64,000 nt of DNA, taken from contig CP083650.1 in NCBI GenBank assembly GCA_020099315.1, positions 2,728,001 to 2,792,000 on the forward strand, in the 5' to 3' direction. The notes beneath the pieces are model-generated. The model was not told the origin of the DNA. It did not search any database and was given only the letters and a program-made list of their open reading frames with translations. A program made the position numbers and the translations under genes. Source of the stretch: Citrobacter europaeus. GTDB taxonomy: Bacteria > Pseudomonadota > Gammaproteobacteria > Enterobacterales > Enterobacteriaceae. This document shows, piece after piece, positions 42,280 through 51,390 of this stretch. The number at the start of each line of letters is the position of its first letter. Positions within the stretch are counted from its first letter, which is position 1.

Positions 42280-42460
42280 TGTAAAAAACAAACTTTCATC
42301 AATTATGGAGAAAAAAAGAATTAATTGCGCAGACTTGCAATGAAAAATTACAACAGGATGATTTTGAAGGGATTATGAAGAACTATACCTGAACCCTGAT
42401 TATTAAGAAAGCAATTCACCAGGAATAATCTGTAATAAATAAAAACAGCACGCAAAATAT

Positions 42461-42485
42461 GCCCTTAAGGATAAACCTGCAGGGC
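42461..42485 (-). terminator. Possible terminator of the ast operon
   Basis: GCCCTTAAGG/CCTGCAGGGC form an interrupted stem around ATAAA, 12 bases beyond the astE stop; the minus strand then reads ATATTTTG. The rest of the 348-base spy-astE gap is AT-rich with no gene. Confidence 0.45.
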
Positions 42486-42496
42486 AAATATATTCG

Positions 42497-43462
42497 TCAC
42501 AATTTTTCCAGCATCAATCCGGCTCGTAAACCGCAGGCCACGTTAGGGTTCGGAAAGAGAACGTATTCAACATCATGGGTGACGATAAAACGTTCATCCC
42601 CGTCCTGCGCAAGCAAAGTTCCCTCTTTAAAAGGGGTAAAATTGAGCGTCTGGTTATCCATATGGAGAATGAAATCATCGCTACGCCGCGTTATTTGCGA
42701 CACCACGCGGTAACGCAGCGGGGATGTTTCTCCGCAAGCCATTCGCTCGCCCCGCAGCAGCTTCGCCAGCGCATCTGACGTCTGCGAAAACTGGGCCAGA
42801 TCGTTTTGTCCAAACGGTAGCGCTTTACCCAGCTCCAGCGTACAGGCCAGCGCGCCAAAATGTTCGGCGCTAAAATGGGTAAACGTGCCGCCAGGTGTCT
42901 GATGGAAAACCAGCGCCTCCAGCCCTGCATCACCCAGCCATCCCAGAAAATCTTCGTCCCAGGCAACGTTGCGTTGTGGCAACACGCCAAAGCGCAGATG
43001 CTGTGACCCGCGGATCGCGGTGTGCAGATCCAGATGCCAGCGTACTGGCTCTTTTGCCCGCGAATAGAAATCTTCCAGACACAGCTCAAGCTCGTGGGCG
43101 CGGTGCGTTTCTTCACTCGCGGCAAAAATCTGCCAACGACCGCCAAACATCCGGTTAAGGTCACTATGGCAATAACGTTTTCCCGCTGCCAGCGCCTGCG
43201 GGTTTCCCAGAATCACCAGCAGTCGCCATGTCAGTGCCAGCTCGCCGCTAAACAGCCTGGAAAGCAATGATTCGAGAATCTCTACCGGGGCCGTTTCATT
43301 GCCATGGATCCCCGCAGACAGCACCAGAGACTGTTCAACGGGTGCATTCGGCGTCAGTTCCAGAATCCCGCGCCCCACCCACTGCCAGGTAAAACCATGT
43401 GCTGTGCCCTGGATTTGCTCGGGGATTTTCCCGTTAAGCGTTTGGGTCAGAAAATTATCCAT
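42497..43462 (-). CDS. astE: Succinylglutamate desuccinylase
   Basis: Fifth step of the arginine succinyltransferase (AST) pathway: hydrolyses N-succinylglutamate to glutamate and succinate. The 321-residue zinc enzyme of the AspA/AstE family has the metal motif GIHGNETAPVEI (about residues 51-62), the HLDLHTAIRGS motif with another His ligand, and the catalytic Glu region CTLELGKALPFG. It overlaps astB by eight bases and is the last gene of astCADBE. Confidence 0.96.
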   Translation of the reverse strand: MDNFLTQTLNGKIPEQIQGTAHGFTWQWVGRGILELTPNAPVEQSLVLSAGIHGNETAPVEILESLLSRLFSGELALTWRLLVILGNPQALAAGKRYCHSDLNRMFGGRWQIFAASEETHRAHELELCLEDFYSRAKEPVRWHLDLHTAIRGSQHLRFGVLPQRNVAWDEDFLGWLGDAGLEALVFHQTPGGTFTHFSAEHFGALACTLELGKALPFGQNDLAQFSQTSDALAKLLRGERMACGETSPLRYRVVSQITRRSDDFILHMDNQTLNFTPFKEGTLLAQDGDERFIVTHDVEYVLFPNPNVACGLRAGLMLEKL

Positions 43463-44798
43463 GACTGGTCCTCTCCTGCTGGAAAGGATACACAGAGCCG
43501 AGATTGAGCAATTGCGTCAGCGTATCCAGCGCTTCACGCCCCTCGCGCAACAGCTGCGGGTCTGCAAGATCCGCGGCGGTAAGACGATCGCGGTAGTAAC
43601 GGTCAACCCAGTTATTCAACGTGTTAAACAGCGTGTCGTTCATAATAACCGCTGGGTTCACCACCTGCAGCTCTTGTGGGGTAAGCACCACTCTCAGGCG
43701 CAAACATGCCGGACCGCCGCCGTTGGACATACTTTCGCGCAGGTCGAATACCCGTAGGTCATCGATCGGATTGTCTTCCTCGAGCAGACGGTTCAAATAC
43801 CGCCACACGCCCGCATGCTCCCGACATTCCTGCGGCAGGACCAGCATCATCGAACCGTCAACCCGGCTGAGTAACTGACTGTTAAACAGATAGGTAGTGA
43901 CCGCATCCTGCACCGACACTTCCGCAGCCGGAACTTCCAGCGGAGTAAATCCAGCCACCTGGCTGCGTAACTGCTCTAACAACGCCTGCTGTCTGACAAA
44001 TGCCTGTTGATGACAAAACAGCACCTGACGATTCGATACCGCAATCACATCGTTATGAAACACGCCAAGATCGATGACGTCCGGGTTTTGCTGGGCAAAA
44101 ATGCGCTGATGCGGGTTAACCTGATTCAGTCGTGCGACCGCTTCGCTGGCCTCACGGGATTGCCTCGCCGGATAGCGCTTCGGCTGGGAGGCATTCCCTT
44201 CTTCACGACCGTAAACGAATAGCTGTACGCCAGGGTCACCGTAATCTCCACCGAGGCGGTTATGGTTTGCCGCCCCTTCATCACCGAAAAGCGCAACCTG
44301 AGGCAACGCGCCGTGGACCGCAAAGCTATTCTCATCACGGAAAATTGCCCGTAACAATGCTTCGGTAGTTGGCGCTTCCAGCGAACGGTGAAACTTATTA
44401 TTCAGATTTGCCACTGTCAGATGTACTTTCCCGTCCAGCGAATCTGCCGAAGGGCAGACCGTTGCCGCGTTCGCCACCCACATAGGCGATGCGGAGCTGG
44501 CGCAGGAAAGCCAGTGAGGCGCCTGACGCGCCACCTTCTCCAGCACCTGTTCGTCACTGCCGTGAAACCCCAACTGACGCAATACCGGAATATAAGGCCG
44601 TTCGTGGGGAGGGATCACCGCCTGGGGAAATCCCGCATCCGCCAGCGCTTTCATCTTTAGCAGACCCTGTTTCGCCGCCAGACGCGGGTTCGACACCTGA
44701 AAACGATGTTTGGTTGAGGCCTCATTACCAAATGACAGCCCCGCATAATGGTGGGTCAGTCCCACCAGACCATCAAAATTTACCTCACGGGATTTCAT
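43455..44798 (-). CDS. astB: N-succinylarginine dihydrolase
   Basis: Second step of the AST pathway: converts N-succinylarginine to N-succinylornithine, two ammonia and CO2. The 447-residue protein has the amidinotransferase-like fold; the catalytic Cys lies in the late segment GGGPACLRLRVVL, as in E. coli AstB. It overlaps astD by four bases and astE by eight, showing translational coupling. Confidence 0.96.
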   Translation of the reverse strand: MKSREVNFDGLVGLTHHYAGLSFGNEASTKHRFQVSNPRLAAKQGLLKMKALADAGFPQAVIPPHERPYIPVLRQLGFHGSDEQVLEKVARQAPHWLSCASSASPMWVANAATVCPSADSLDGKVHLTVANLNNKFHRSLEAPTTEALLRAIFRDENSFAVHGALPQVALFGDEGAANHNRLGGDYGDPGVQLFVYGREEGNASQPKRYPARQSREASEAVARLNQVNPHQRIFAQQNPDVIDLGVFHNDVIAVSNRQVLFCHQQAFVRQQALLEQLRSQVAGFTPLEVPAAEVSVQDAVTTYLFNSQLLSRVDGSMMLVLPQECREHAGVWRYLNRLLEEDNPIDDLRVFDLRESMSNGGGPACLRLRVVLTPQELQVVNPAVIMNDTLFNTLNNWVDRYYRDRLTAADLADPQLLREGREALDTLTQLLNLGSVYPFQQERTSHG

Positions 44799-46273
44799 AG
44801 CTTGTCCTCGCGAGAAAAATCCAGTCCGGGGCTAAGCGCCGTTGGCAGCGTTAAGGCAGGTGATTCCAGACTTGCCATCGGCCAGGCGCAATAATCTGCG
44901 GCATACCACGCGCTCGCGCGATGGTTCCCGGACGCGCCAACCCCGCCAAACGGCGCTGTGCTCGCCGCGCCAGTTAACGGCTTATTCCAGTTGACGATCC
45001 CAGCCCGCGCCTCCAGCAGCAATTGGTCAAACTGGCTGCGATCGGGTGAAACCAGGCCGCATGACAGCCCAAAACGGGTGTTGTTCGCCATACGAATCGC
45101 ATCATCAAAGCTGTCATAACGCCAGACGCCGAGCAGCGGACCAAAAACCTCTTCATCAGGTACGTTTCCTGCCCCGGTCAGTTCGATAATACCAGGGGTC
45201 AGCAGTGACGTTCCGGCTTTCACCAGACGTGGCGCCAGCAGCGTACGGCCACCCAATGACTCCAGGCGCTGCCAGGCATCATAGACGTGCTGCGCGGCCT
45301 GTTCGGAAATCAGTCCGCCAAGAAACGGCTGCGGTTGTGCATCCCAGTTGCCGGGCATTAAACGCTGGCTGACCTCCACCAGACGCGCCAGGAACGCATC
45401 CCCCTGCGCGCCTTTTTTAACTAACAGGCGGCGGGCGCAGGTACAACGCTGTCCGGCGGTAACAAACGCGGATTGGATCGTCAGATGCACCGCGGCATCA
45501 ATATCTTGCGGATTCTCAATAATCAGCGGGTTGTTGCCCCCCATTTCCAGGGCAAGGATTTTTTCCGGCTGGCCGGATAGCTGTCGATGCAGTTGATAAC
45601 CGGTATTGGCACTGCCGGTAAACAGCAGACCATCAAGATCTTCCTGCGCGCTCAGCGCCTGCCCCGTTTCGCGTCCACCCTGCACCAGGTTCAGCACGCC
45701 CGGCGGCAATCCCGCCAGCTCCCACAGCTTTGTCACGGCTTCGCCGGTCCACGGCGTCAGCTCGCTGGGTTTGAAAATCAACGTATTGCCTGCCAGCAGT
45801 GCCGGAACAATATGACCATTGGGTAAATGGCCGGGGAAGTTATACGGGCCAAATACCGCCAGTACGCCGTGCGGGCGATGGCGCAACGTTGCCGCGCCAT
45901 CCGGTAACTCGCTGTGCTGCTCTCCGGTACGGGCATGATAAGCTTTCACGGAGATAGCTATTTTATTGATCATCGCCGTCAGTTCAGTCGCGGCTTCCCA
46001 ATGAGGTTTGCCGGTTTCCCGGGCGATAATCTGGGTCAGCTCGGCTTTATTGCTTTCCAGCAATGAAGCAAACTTTTCAACAATAGTCTGACGGGCGCTA
46101 AAGGGCTGTTTAGCCCAACCGGTAAAGGCTGCGCGCGCGGCCCGACATGCCTGTGCTACCTGAGTTGCATCGGCATCATTGCCCTGCCACAGCGCATCAC
46201 CGCTTACCGGATTGGTTTTCACCCGACGCTCACCCTGCCCGGTCACCCAGTCGCCGTTTATCCATAATGTCAT
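44795..46273 (-). CDS. astD: Succinylglutamate-semialdehyde dehydrogenase
   Basis: Fourth step of the AST pathway: NAD-dependent oxidation of succinylglutamate semialdehyde. The 492-residue aldehyde dehydrogenase has the nucleotide motif FTGSANTGYQL, catalytic Glu in LEMGGNNPL and catalytic Cys in GQRCTCARR. ATG 46273 (MTLWINGDW) gives the E. coli length; the frame is open to 46330 but that part overlaps astA and is not conserved. It overlaps astA by four bases. Confidence 0.96.
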   Translation of the reverse strand: MTLWINGDWVTGQGERRVKTNPVSGDALWQGNDADATQVAQACRAARAAFTGWAKQPFSARQTIVEKFASLLESNKAELTQIIARETGKPHWEAATELTAMINKIAISVKAYHARTGEQHSELPDGAATLRHRPHGVLAVFGPYNFPGHLPNGHIVPALLAGNTLIFKPSELTPWTGEAVTKLWELAGLPPGVLNLVQGGRETGQALSAQEDLDGLLFTGSANTGYQLHRQLSGQPEKILALEMGGNNPLIIENPQDIDAAVHLTIQSAFVTAGQRCTCARRLLVKKGAQGDAFLARLVEVSQRLMPGNWDAQPQPFLGGLISEQAAQHVYDAWQRLESLGGRTLLAPRLVKAGTSLLTPGIIELTGAGNVPDEEVFGPLLGVWRYDSFDDAIRMANNTRFGLSCGLVSPDRSQFDQLLLEARAGIVNWNKPLTGAASTAPFGGVGASGNHRASAWYAADYCAWPMASLESPALTLPTALSPGLDFSREDKL

Positions 46274-47304
46274 GCTGTTTTCTCCTCTGCACAAAGACGC
46301 ACAAAACGTACATGGTCGCCCGCATGGCATTTCAGGGCGTCCAGTTGCGCCGCCGTCAGTACCAGACGCTGAGTATCCGGGTCGGCACGAACCAACATGA
46401 CGCGGAAGTTTTGATAATTTTCATTGGCAACCAGACAAGCTGGATAATCGCCCGGCGCAGGCTGCCCTTCAGCCACCTCCACCAGTCGGCTTTTACGGAT
46501 AGCCCGCACCCGGTCAATATCACATTCCAGGGTCGGCCCGCCGTCGAAAATATCGACATAGTTACGGTAGCGAAACCCTTCTTTCTCCAGCACTGCTCGA
46601 GCAGGAGCCGTTTGCGGATGTACCTGACCAATCACGCTTTGCGCTTCATCAGACAAGAAATGGGTATAAATCGGATGCTTAGGCATCAGTTCAGCAATGA
46701 ATGCTTTTTGCCCGGTTCCGCAGAGAAAATCCGCCCGGCTAAACTCCATCGAGAAAAATCGTTTGCCGAGGCTTTGCCAGAACGGAGAGTAGCCATGCTC
46801 ATCGATCACGCCGCGCATCTCGGCCACGACTTTCTCATTGAATCGATCGCGAAAGGCCGCCATAAACATAAAACGCGACTTCGACAGCAAATAACCGTTG
46901 CCCTCTTTACGCCAGTCCGGATCGAGAAACAGAGTGCAAAGTTCGCTACTGCCCGTATGATCGTTACTCAGAAACAGCGTCGGCAGCGCGTTGTATACGT
47001 TCAGCTCTTTCGACGCGTGCACCAGAGTACCGACCCGGTAGTTGTACCAGGGGTCGTTAAGCCCCACCGCCACCTCGATGGCGCAAATCCCCGCCACGGT
47101 TCCGCTGGCGCTGTCTTCCAGCACAAACACATATCCTTGCTCACTTTTTGGCAACTCACCGCGCCAGGTTTGTAGCGAACGTTCGATACGCGCCATTAGC
47201 GTAGCTTCATTCGCCGGTAGCGAAGTCAATCCGCCGCCGGTCTTACTGGCAAGCTGCATCAACGCAGTGATATCCGCGCGTTCAATGGGACGAATCACCA
47301 TCAT
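46270..47304 (-). CDS. astA: Arginine N-succinyltransferase
   Basis: First step of the AST pathway: transfers succinyl from succinyl-CoA to arginine. The 344-residue protein matches E. coli AstA throughout (RPIERADITALMQLASKTGGG; ELCTLFLDPDWRKEGNGYLLSKSRF). It is coupled by four-base overlaps to astC upstream and astD downstream. The first Met (MMVIRP) agrees with the E. coli start. Confidence 0.96.
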   Translation of the reverse strand: MMVIRPIERADITALMQLASKTGGGLTSLPANEATLMARIERSLQTWRGELPKSEQGYVFVLEDSASGTVAGICAIEVAVGLNDPWYNYRVGTLVHASKELNVYNALPTLFLSNDHTGSSELCTLFLDPDWRKEGNGYLLSKSRFMFMAAFRDRFNEKVVAEMRGVIDEHGYSPFWQSLGKRFFSMEFSRADFLCGTGQKAFIAELMPKHPIYTHFLSDEAQSVIGQVHPQTAPARAVLEKEGFRYRNYVDIFDGGPTLECDIDRVRAIRKSRLVEVAEGQPAPGDYPACLVANENYQNFRVMLVRADPDTQRLVLTAAQLDALKCHAGDHVRFVRLCAEEKTA

Positions 47305-48521
47305 GATGAACCTCCTGCTTTAATGCGTTCGCAGGCCAGCGCAAAGCGATCCAGCCCGGTGGCGACCTCTTCTTCGCTGACGTTTAACGCAGGGGCAAAA
47401 CGCACCACGTTAGCACCAGCAATCAGTACCATCACCCCGGCAACGGCCGCTTCTTGCGAGATAAGTTTCGCTTTCCCGGCAAATTCCGCGTTCAGCACGC
47501 AGCCGATCAGCAGTCCGAGTCCACGAATTTCACTAAACAGTCCAAAACGTTCGTTAATGGCGTTAATACGCTCCACAAACCAGTCGTGGCGCTGTTTCAC
47601 TCCGTTGAGCACTTCCGGCGTGTTAACAATTTCCAGCAGTTTGCCCGCCACCGCCGTGGCCAGCGGGTTTCCGCCGTACGTTGTACCGTGCGTACCGACC
47701 GTCATCACGCTGGCACAATGCTCTGTCGCCAGCAGTGCGCCGATGGGGAAACCACCGCCCAGCGCTTTTGCTGTCGTCAGTAGATCCGGCGTAACGCCAT
47801 AATGCATATAGGCATACAGTTCTCCGGTACGGCCAACGCCGGTCTGAACTTCATCAAATATCAGCAGTGCATTATGGCGATCGCATAATTCACGCAGCCC
47901 CTGTAAAAAGGCATTCGTTGCCGGCACCACGCCGCCTTCACCCTGCACCGGCTCCACGATAACCGCGCAGGTGGTGTCATCAATCAGTTGGCTGGCAGAG
48001 TCGAGATCGTTGTATACGGCATGACGGATATCCGGCGGCAGCGGTGCGAAATCCTGTGAATAGGCAGGCTGTCCTCCGGCGCTGACGGTAAAGAGCGTGC
48101 GGCCATGGAAAGCATTTTTAAACGCTACAATGCCGCTCTTCTGGCTGCCAAAACGATCGTGAGCATATTTACGCGCCAGTTTTAGTGCCGCTTCATTGGC
48201 CTCTGCGCCAGAGTTACAGAAGAAAATGCGCTCGGCGAAGGTGGCGTCAATTAACTTTTTCGCCAGACGCAGCACCGGCTCGTTGGTGTAGCCATTTCCC
48301 GTATGCCAGAATTTGCTCGCCTGGTCATTTAATGCCTCGCGCAATGCCGGATGGGCGTGACCCAGCGCGTTAACCGCAATGCCTCCCGCGAAATCGATAT
48401 ACTCTTTGCCCTGCTGGTCCCACAGACGTGAACCTTCACCACGCACCGGAATAAAAGGGGCCGGAGCGTATACGGGCATCATCCATTCATCAAAATTTTC
48501 ACGCGTAATTGACAGAGACAT
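47301..48521 (-). CDS. astC: Succinylornithine transaminase
   Basis: Third step of the AST pathway: PLP-dependent transamination of N-succinylornithine; also acts on acetylornithine. The 406-residue class III aminotransferase has the PLP-lysine in LTTAKALGGGFPIGA, the Asp in LLIFDEVQTGVGRTG and substrate-binding GGIAVNALGHAHP. It is the first gene of astCADBE, behind a sigma-54 promoter. The related biosynthetic enzyme ArgD is not in the window. Confidence 0.96.
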   Translation of the reverse strand: MSLSITRENFDEWMMPVYAPAPFIPVRGEGSRLWDQQGKEYIDFAGGIAVNALGHAHPALREALNDQASKFWHTGNGYTNEPVLRLAKKLIDATFAERIFFCNSGAEANEAALKLARKYAHDRFGSQKSGIVAFKNAFHGRTLFTVSAGGQPAYSQDFAPLPPDIRHAVYNDLDSASQLIDDTTCAVIVEPVQGEGGVVPATNAFLQGLRELCDRHNALLIFDEVQTGVGRTGELYAYMHYGVTPDLLTTAKALGGGFPIGALLATEHCASVMTVGTHGTTYGGNPLATAVAGKLLEIVNTPEVLNGVKQRHDWFVERINAINERFGLFSEIRGLGLLIGCVLNAEFAGKAKLISQEAAVAGVMVLIAGANVVRFAPALNVSEEEVATGLDRFALACERIKAGGSS

Positions 48522-48592
48522 AGCGACCTCAACGGTAAATAAAAAGTTATCTGTATGTTAATAAATATAGTGTTTGCGGTGTAAATGTAGAT

Positions 48593-48608
48593 TGCAGGGT
48601 TCGTGCCA
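48593..48608 (-). promoter_or_regulatory. Sigma-54 promoter of astC
   Basis: On the minus strand TGGCACGAACCCTGCA fits the -24/-12 consensus TGGCAC-N5-TTGCA with only one change. It is 72 bases upstream of astC. The ast operon is nitrogen-regulated through sigma-54 and NtrC in E. coli. Confidence 0.9.
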
Positions 48609-48671
48609 GCCAGCGAAAAAAGTGCATAAACAGAGGTTGGTAACGGAATATCAACAGGTTACAACGTGGCG

Positions 48672-48703
48672 ATATTCACTATATGTGCATATAAAGTGAA
48701 TAT
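48672..48703. promoter_or_regulatory. Nested palindrome upstream of the astC promoter
   Basis: ATATTCACT and AGTGAATAT are perfect 9-bp inverted repeats around ATATGTGCATATAA, which itself contains the palindrome ATATGTGCATAT. It lies about 65-95 bases upstream of the -24 element, where enhancer or ArgR/NtrC sites are expected; neither consensus fits exactly. The rest of the 444-base astC-xthA gap shows another inverted repeat GGCGACT/AGTCGCC (48716-48757) and no gene. Confidence 0.5.
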
Positions 48704-48965
48704 GTTTGCGCATCCGGCGACTAAACAGAGGAAAAAACGCAGTTTTATTCAGTCGCCAAATATAATTCTGAAATTGTGATCGTATACGAAATTTATCGGA
48801 AATTATTGCCCTATTCCGACGCGCTTCGCGCCAAAACGGTGCAGTTTTTGCTCCATCGTTAACGCCATTAGCAATCATTGTTGGAATCAGGTGACAAGAA
48901 GCAGTCAGCCTGCGGAAATTCTGCTACCATCCTTGCACTATTCATCTTGCAAAGTGGCAGCGACT

Positions 48966-49772
48966 ATGAAATTTGTCTCTTTTAATATCAACGGCCTGCG
49001 CGCCCGTCCCCATCAACTGGCAGCCATTGTCGAAAAACACCAACCGGATGTTATTGGCTTACAGGAGACAAAGGTCCACGACGATATGTTCCCTCTCGAA
49101 GAGGTAGCAAAGCTCGGTTACAACGTCTTTTATCATGGACAGAAAGGTCATTACGGCGTGGCGCTGTTAACGAAAGAAACGCCAATCGCGGTGCGTCGTG
49201 GCTTCCCGGGCGATGGCGAGGAAGCGCAGCGTCGTATCATCATGGCGGAAATTCCATCCCCGCTGGGCAGCATCACGGTGATCAACGGCTATTTCCCGCA
49301 GGGCGAAAGCCGTGACCATGAAACTAAATTCCCGGCCAAAGCCGCGTTTTATCAGAACCTACAAAACTATCTGGAGACAGAACTGAAACGCGACAATCCG
49401 GTGTTGATCATGGGCGATATGAATATCAGCCCTACCGACCTCGATATCGGCATCGGCGAAGAGAACCGTAAACGCTGGCTGCGGACCGGTAAATGTTCCT
49501 TCCTGCCGGAAGAGCGCGAGTGGATGGAGCGCCTGCTGGGCTGGGGTCTGGTAGATACCTATCGCCACGCTTATCCTGAAAAGAACGACCAGTTCTCGTG
49601 GTTTGATTACCGCTCAAAAGGCTTTGACGATAACCGTGGCCTGCGTATCGATCTTCTGCTGGCGAGCAACCCACTGGCGGAGCGCTGCGAAGAAACCGGC
49701 ATCGACTATGAAATTCGCAGCATGGAAAAACCGTCCGATCATGCGCCTGTATGGGCTAAATTCCGCGTCTGA
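48966..49772 (+). CDS. xthA: Exodeoxyribonuclease III
   Basis: Major AP endonuclease and 3'-repair exonuclease of base-excision repair. The 268-residue protein has the E. coli length and active-site residues: Glu34 in LQETKVHDD, Asp151 and Asn153 in GDMNISPTD, and His259 in SDHAPVW. ATG 48966 (MKFVSFNINGLRARP) is chosen by homology although the frame is open from 48891. A hairpin terminator follows. Confidence 0.97.
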   Translation: MKFVSFNINGLRARPHQLAAIVEKHQPDVIGLQETKVHDDMFPLEEVAKLGYNVFYHGQKGHYGVALLTKETPIAVRRGFPGDGEEAQRRIIMAEIPSPLGSITVINGYFPQGESRDHETKFPAKAAFYQNLQNYLETELKRDNPVLIMGDMNISPTDLDIGIGEENRKRWLRTGKCSFLPEEREWMERLLGWGLVDTYRHAYPEKNDQFSWFDYRSKGFDDNRGLRIDLLLASNPLAERCEETGIDYEIRSMEKPSDHAPVWAKFRV

Positions 49773-49788
49773 CCTTCTTCGTCTTTTC

Positions 49789-49813
49789 ACTCTCCGGGCC
49801 CGGCCTGGAGAGT
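49789..49813 (+). terminator. Terminator after xthA
   Basis: ACTCTCC and GGAGAGT pair around a GC-rich loop and are followed by CTGTTTATT, 17 bases after the stop codon. Confidence 0.6.
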
Positions 49814-49943
49814 CTGTTTATTCTGTGCAAAATCAATAAAGCGACGGTAATACATTGTTACGGCCGGGAATTTATTATATCTTCCCGCGCACTTTTCGCT
49901 GACGAAAATGCTGCATTGCACTCGGTTTTACAGGAGAACCCCC

Positions 49944-50661
49944 ATGAAAAAGAAGTTCGCATAAAGCAGAATACCGGCTGCTGATTGTCGCGGTCCTGTT
50001 CTGCGTTCTGACGGGAGTTTTCCATCATTATGGTCTGACCGACCTGATAACCAATTTCCATCATTTACGAGACGTCATCCGCCAAAGCGGTATGTTCGGC
50101 TATACGCTTTATATCCTGTTGTTTATTGTTGCTGCGCTGTGTCTGATCCCAGGCAGTATCCTGGTGATCGTCGGCGGGGTGCTATTTGGTCCCGTGACAG
50201 GAACGCTCATCTCGTTAGTGGCGGCAACCGTTGCCTCGGCGCTGTCGTTTTTGCTGGCTCGCTGGCTTGGTCGGGATCTACTGCAAAAATACGTTGGGCA
50301 CACAGCGACGTTTCAGGCTATCGAAAAAGGCATTGCCCATAGCGGAGTAGACTTTCTGATCCTGACCCGGCTCGTGCCGCTGTTCCCCTATAACATTCAA
50401 AACTACGCTTATGGGCTGACGGCGATTCCGTTCTGGTCATTTACCGTGATATCTGCGGTAACCACCTTGCCCGGCATCTTCATTTATACGCTGATGTCGC
50501 ACGAACTGGCCAGCGAAGGGATTAGCTGGGCATTTATCGGTACGCTCAGCATTGCGGGGCTGGTGTTATTCGCCCTTGTTCAGGCCGCCAAAGCCTGGGC
50601 TAGGTATAAGCATATCGATCCATCGTCCCGGCATGAGTGCGCGGGTAAATGTTCAAAATGA
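49944..50661 (+). pseudogene. ydjX: ydjX, TVP38/TMEM64 membrane protein, frameshifted near its start
   Basis: The only ATG with a good ribosome site (CAGGAGAA) is at 49944, but its frame stops after six codons (MKKKFA, TAA at 49962). One base out of phase, from 49948 on, the frame is open and reads SSHKAEYRLLIVAVLFCVLTG, then a full YdjX-like protein to 50661. Removing one A from the five-A run at 49947-49951 restores a 238-residue protein, close to E. coli YdjX (236). As written, translation could begin only at ATG 50092, losing the first membrane helix. Genuine frameshift, phase-variable tract or sequencing error. Confidence 0.72.
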
Positions 50662-51359
50662 ATACACCGCGGCTGACACGCTATTACCGGGTAAGCTTGC
50701 TTGCTCTGCTGCTGCTCGCGCTAATCGCATGGGCGTGGATACCAGGCGTGAGCGACTTTCTCCACGCCAGCCTGGCGGCGTTTGCTACGCTCGATCAGCA
50801 TGCTGTTGAGAACTTCATTCGTTCTTACGGAACCCAGGCCGCGGTGGTGTCGTTCTTCCTGATGATCCTGCAGGCCATCGTCGCGCCCCTTCCTGCCTTT
50901 GTTATTACGTTTGCCAATGCCTCACTGTTTGGCGCATTTTGGGGCGGCGTACTGTCCTGGAGCAGCGCGATGGTGGGTGCGGCGCTGTGCTTTTTTATTG
51001 CCCGCGTTTTAGGTCGCGGCGCGGTGGAAAAACTGACCGGAAAAACGGTGCTAAACAGCATGGACGCTTTTTTCGAGCGCTATGGCAAGCATACAATTTT
51101 GGTCTGTCGCCTGTTACCTTTTGTGCCCTTCGACCCGGTAAGTTATGCAGCAGGCCTGACCTCGATTCGCTTTCGCCATTTTTTCATCGCCACCGGCATC
51201 GGACAATTACCTGCCACTATCGTCTATTCGTGGGCGGGTAGCCTGTTAACCGGCGGCACATTTTGGTTTGTTACCGGCCTGTTCATTCTGTTCGCCCTGA
51301 GCGTAGTGATATCCGTGGCGAGAAGCCTTTATCTTGAGCATCAACGGAAAAAAACCTGA
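50658..51359 (+). CDS. ydjZ: TVP38/TMEM64 family inner-membrane protein YdjZ
   Basis: A 233-residue membrane protein of the SNARE-associated/DedA-like TVP38/TMEM64 family, function unproven. It matches E. coli YdjZ, including FANASLFGAFWGG and RLLPFVPFDPVSYAAGLT, the re-entrant-loop motif of the family. ATG 50658 overlaps the ydjX stop (ATGA) and aligns with E. coli; ATG 50649 is possible. In E. coli ydjY lies between ydjX and ydjZ; here it is absent. It is a paralogue of ydjX. Confidence 0.92.
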   Translation: MNTPRLTRYYRVSLLALLLLALIAWAWIPGVSDFLHASLAAFATLDQHAVENFIRSYGTQAAVVSFFLMILQAIVAPLPAFVITFANASLFGAFWGGVLSWSSAMVGAALCFFIARVLGRGAVEKLTGKTVLNSMDAFFERYGKHTILVCRLLPFVPFDPVSYAAGLTSIRFRHFFIATGIGQLPATIVYSWAGSLLTGGTFWFVTGLFILFALSVVISVARSLYLEHQRKKT

Positions 51360-51390
51360 GACTTCCCCCATTTTTAGCAATGGAGATATT

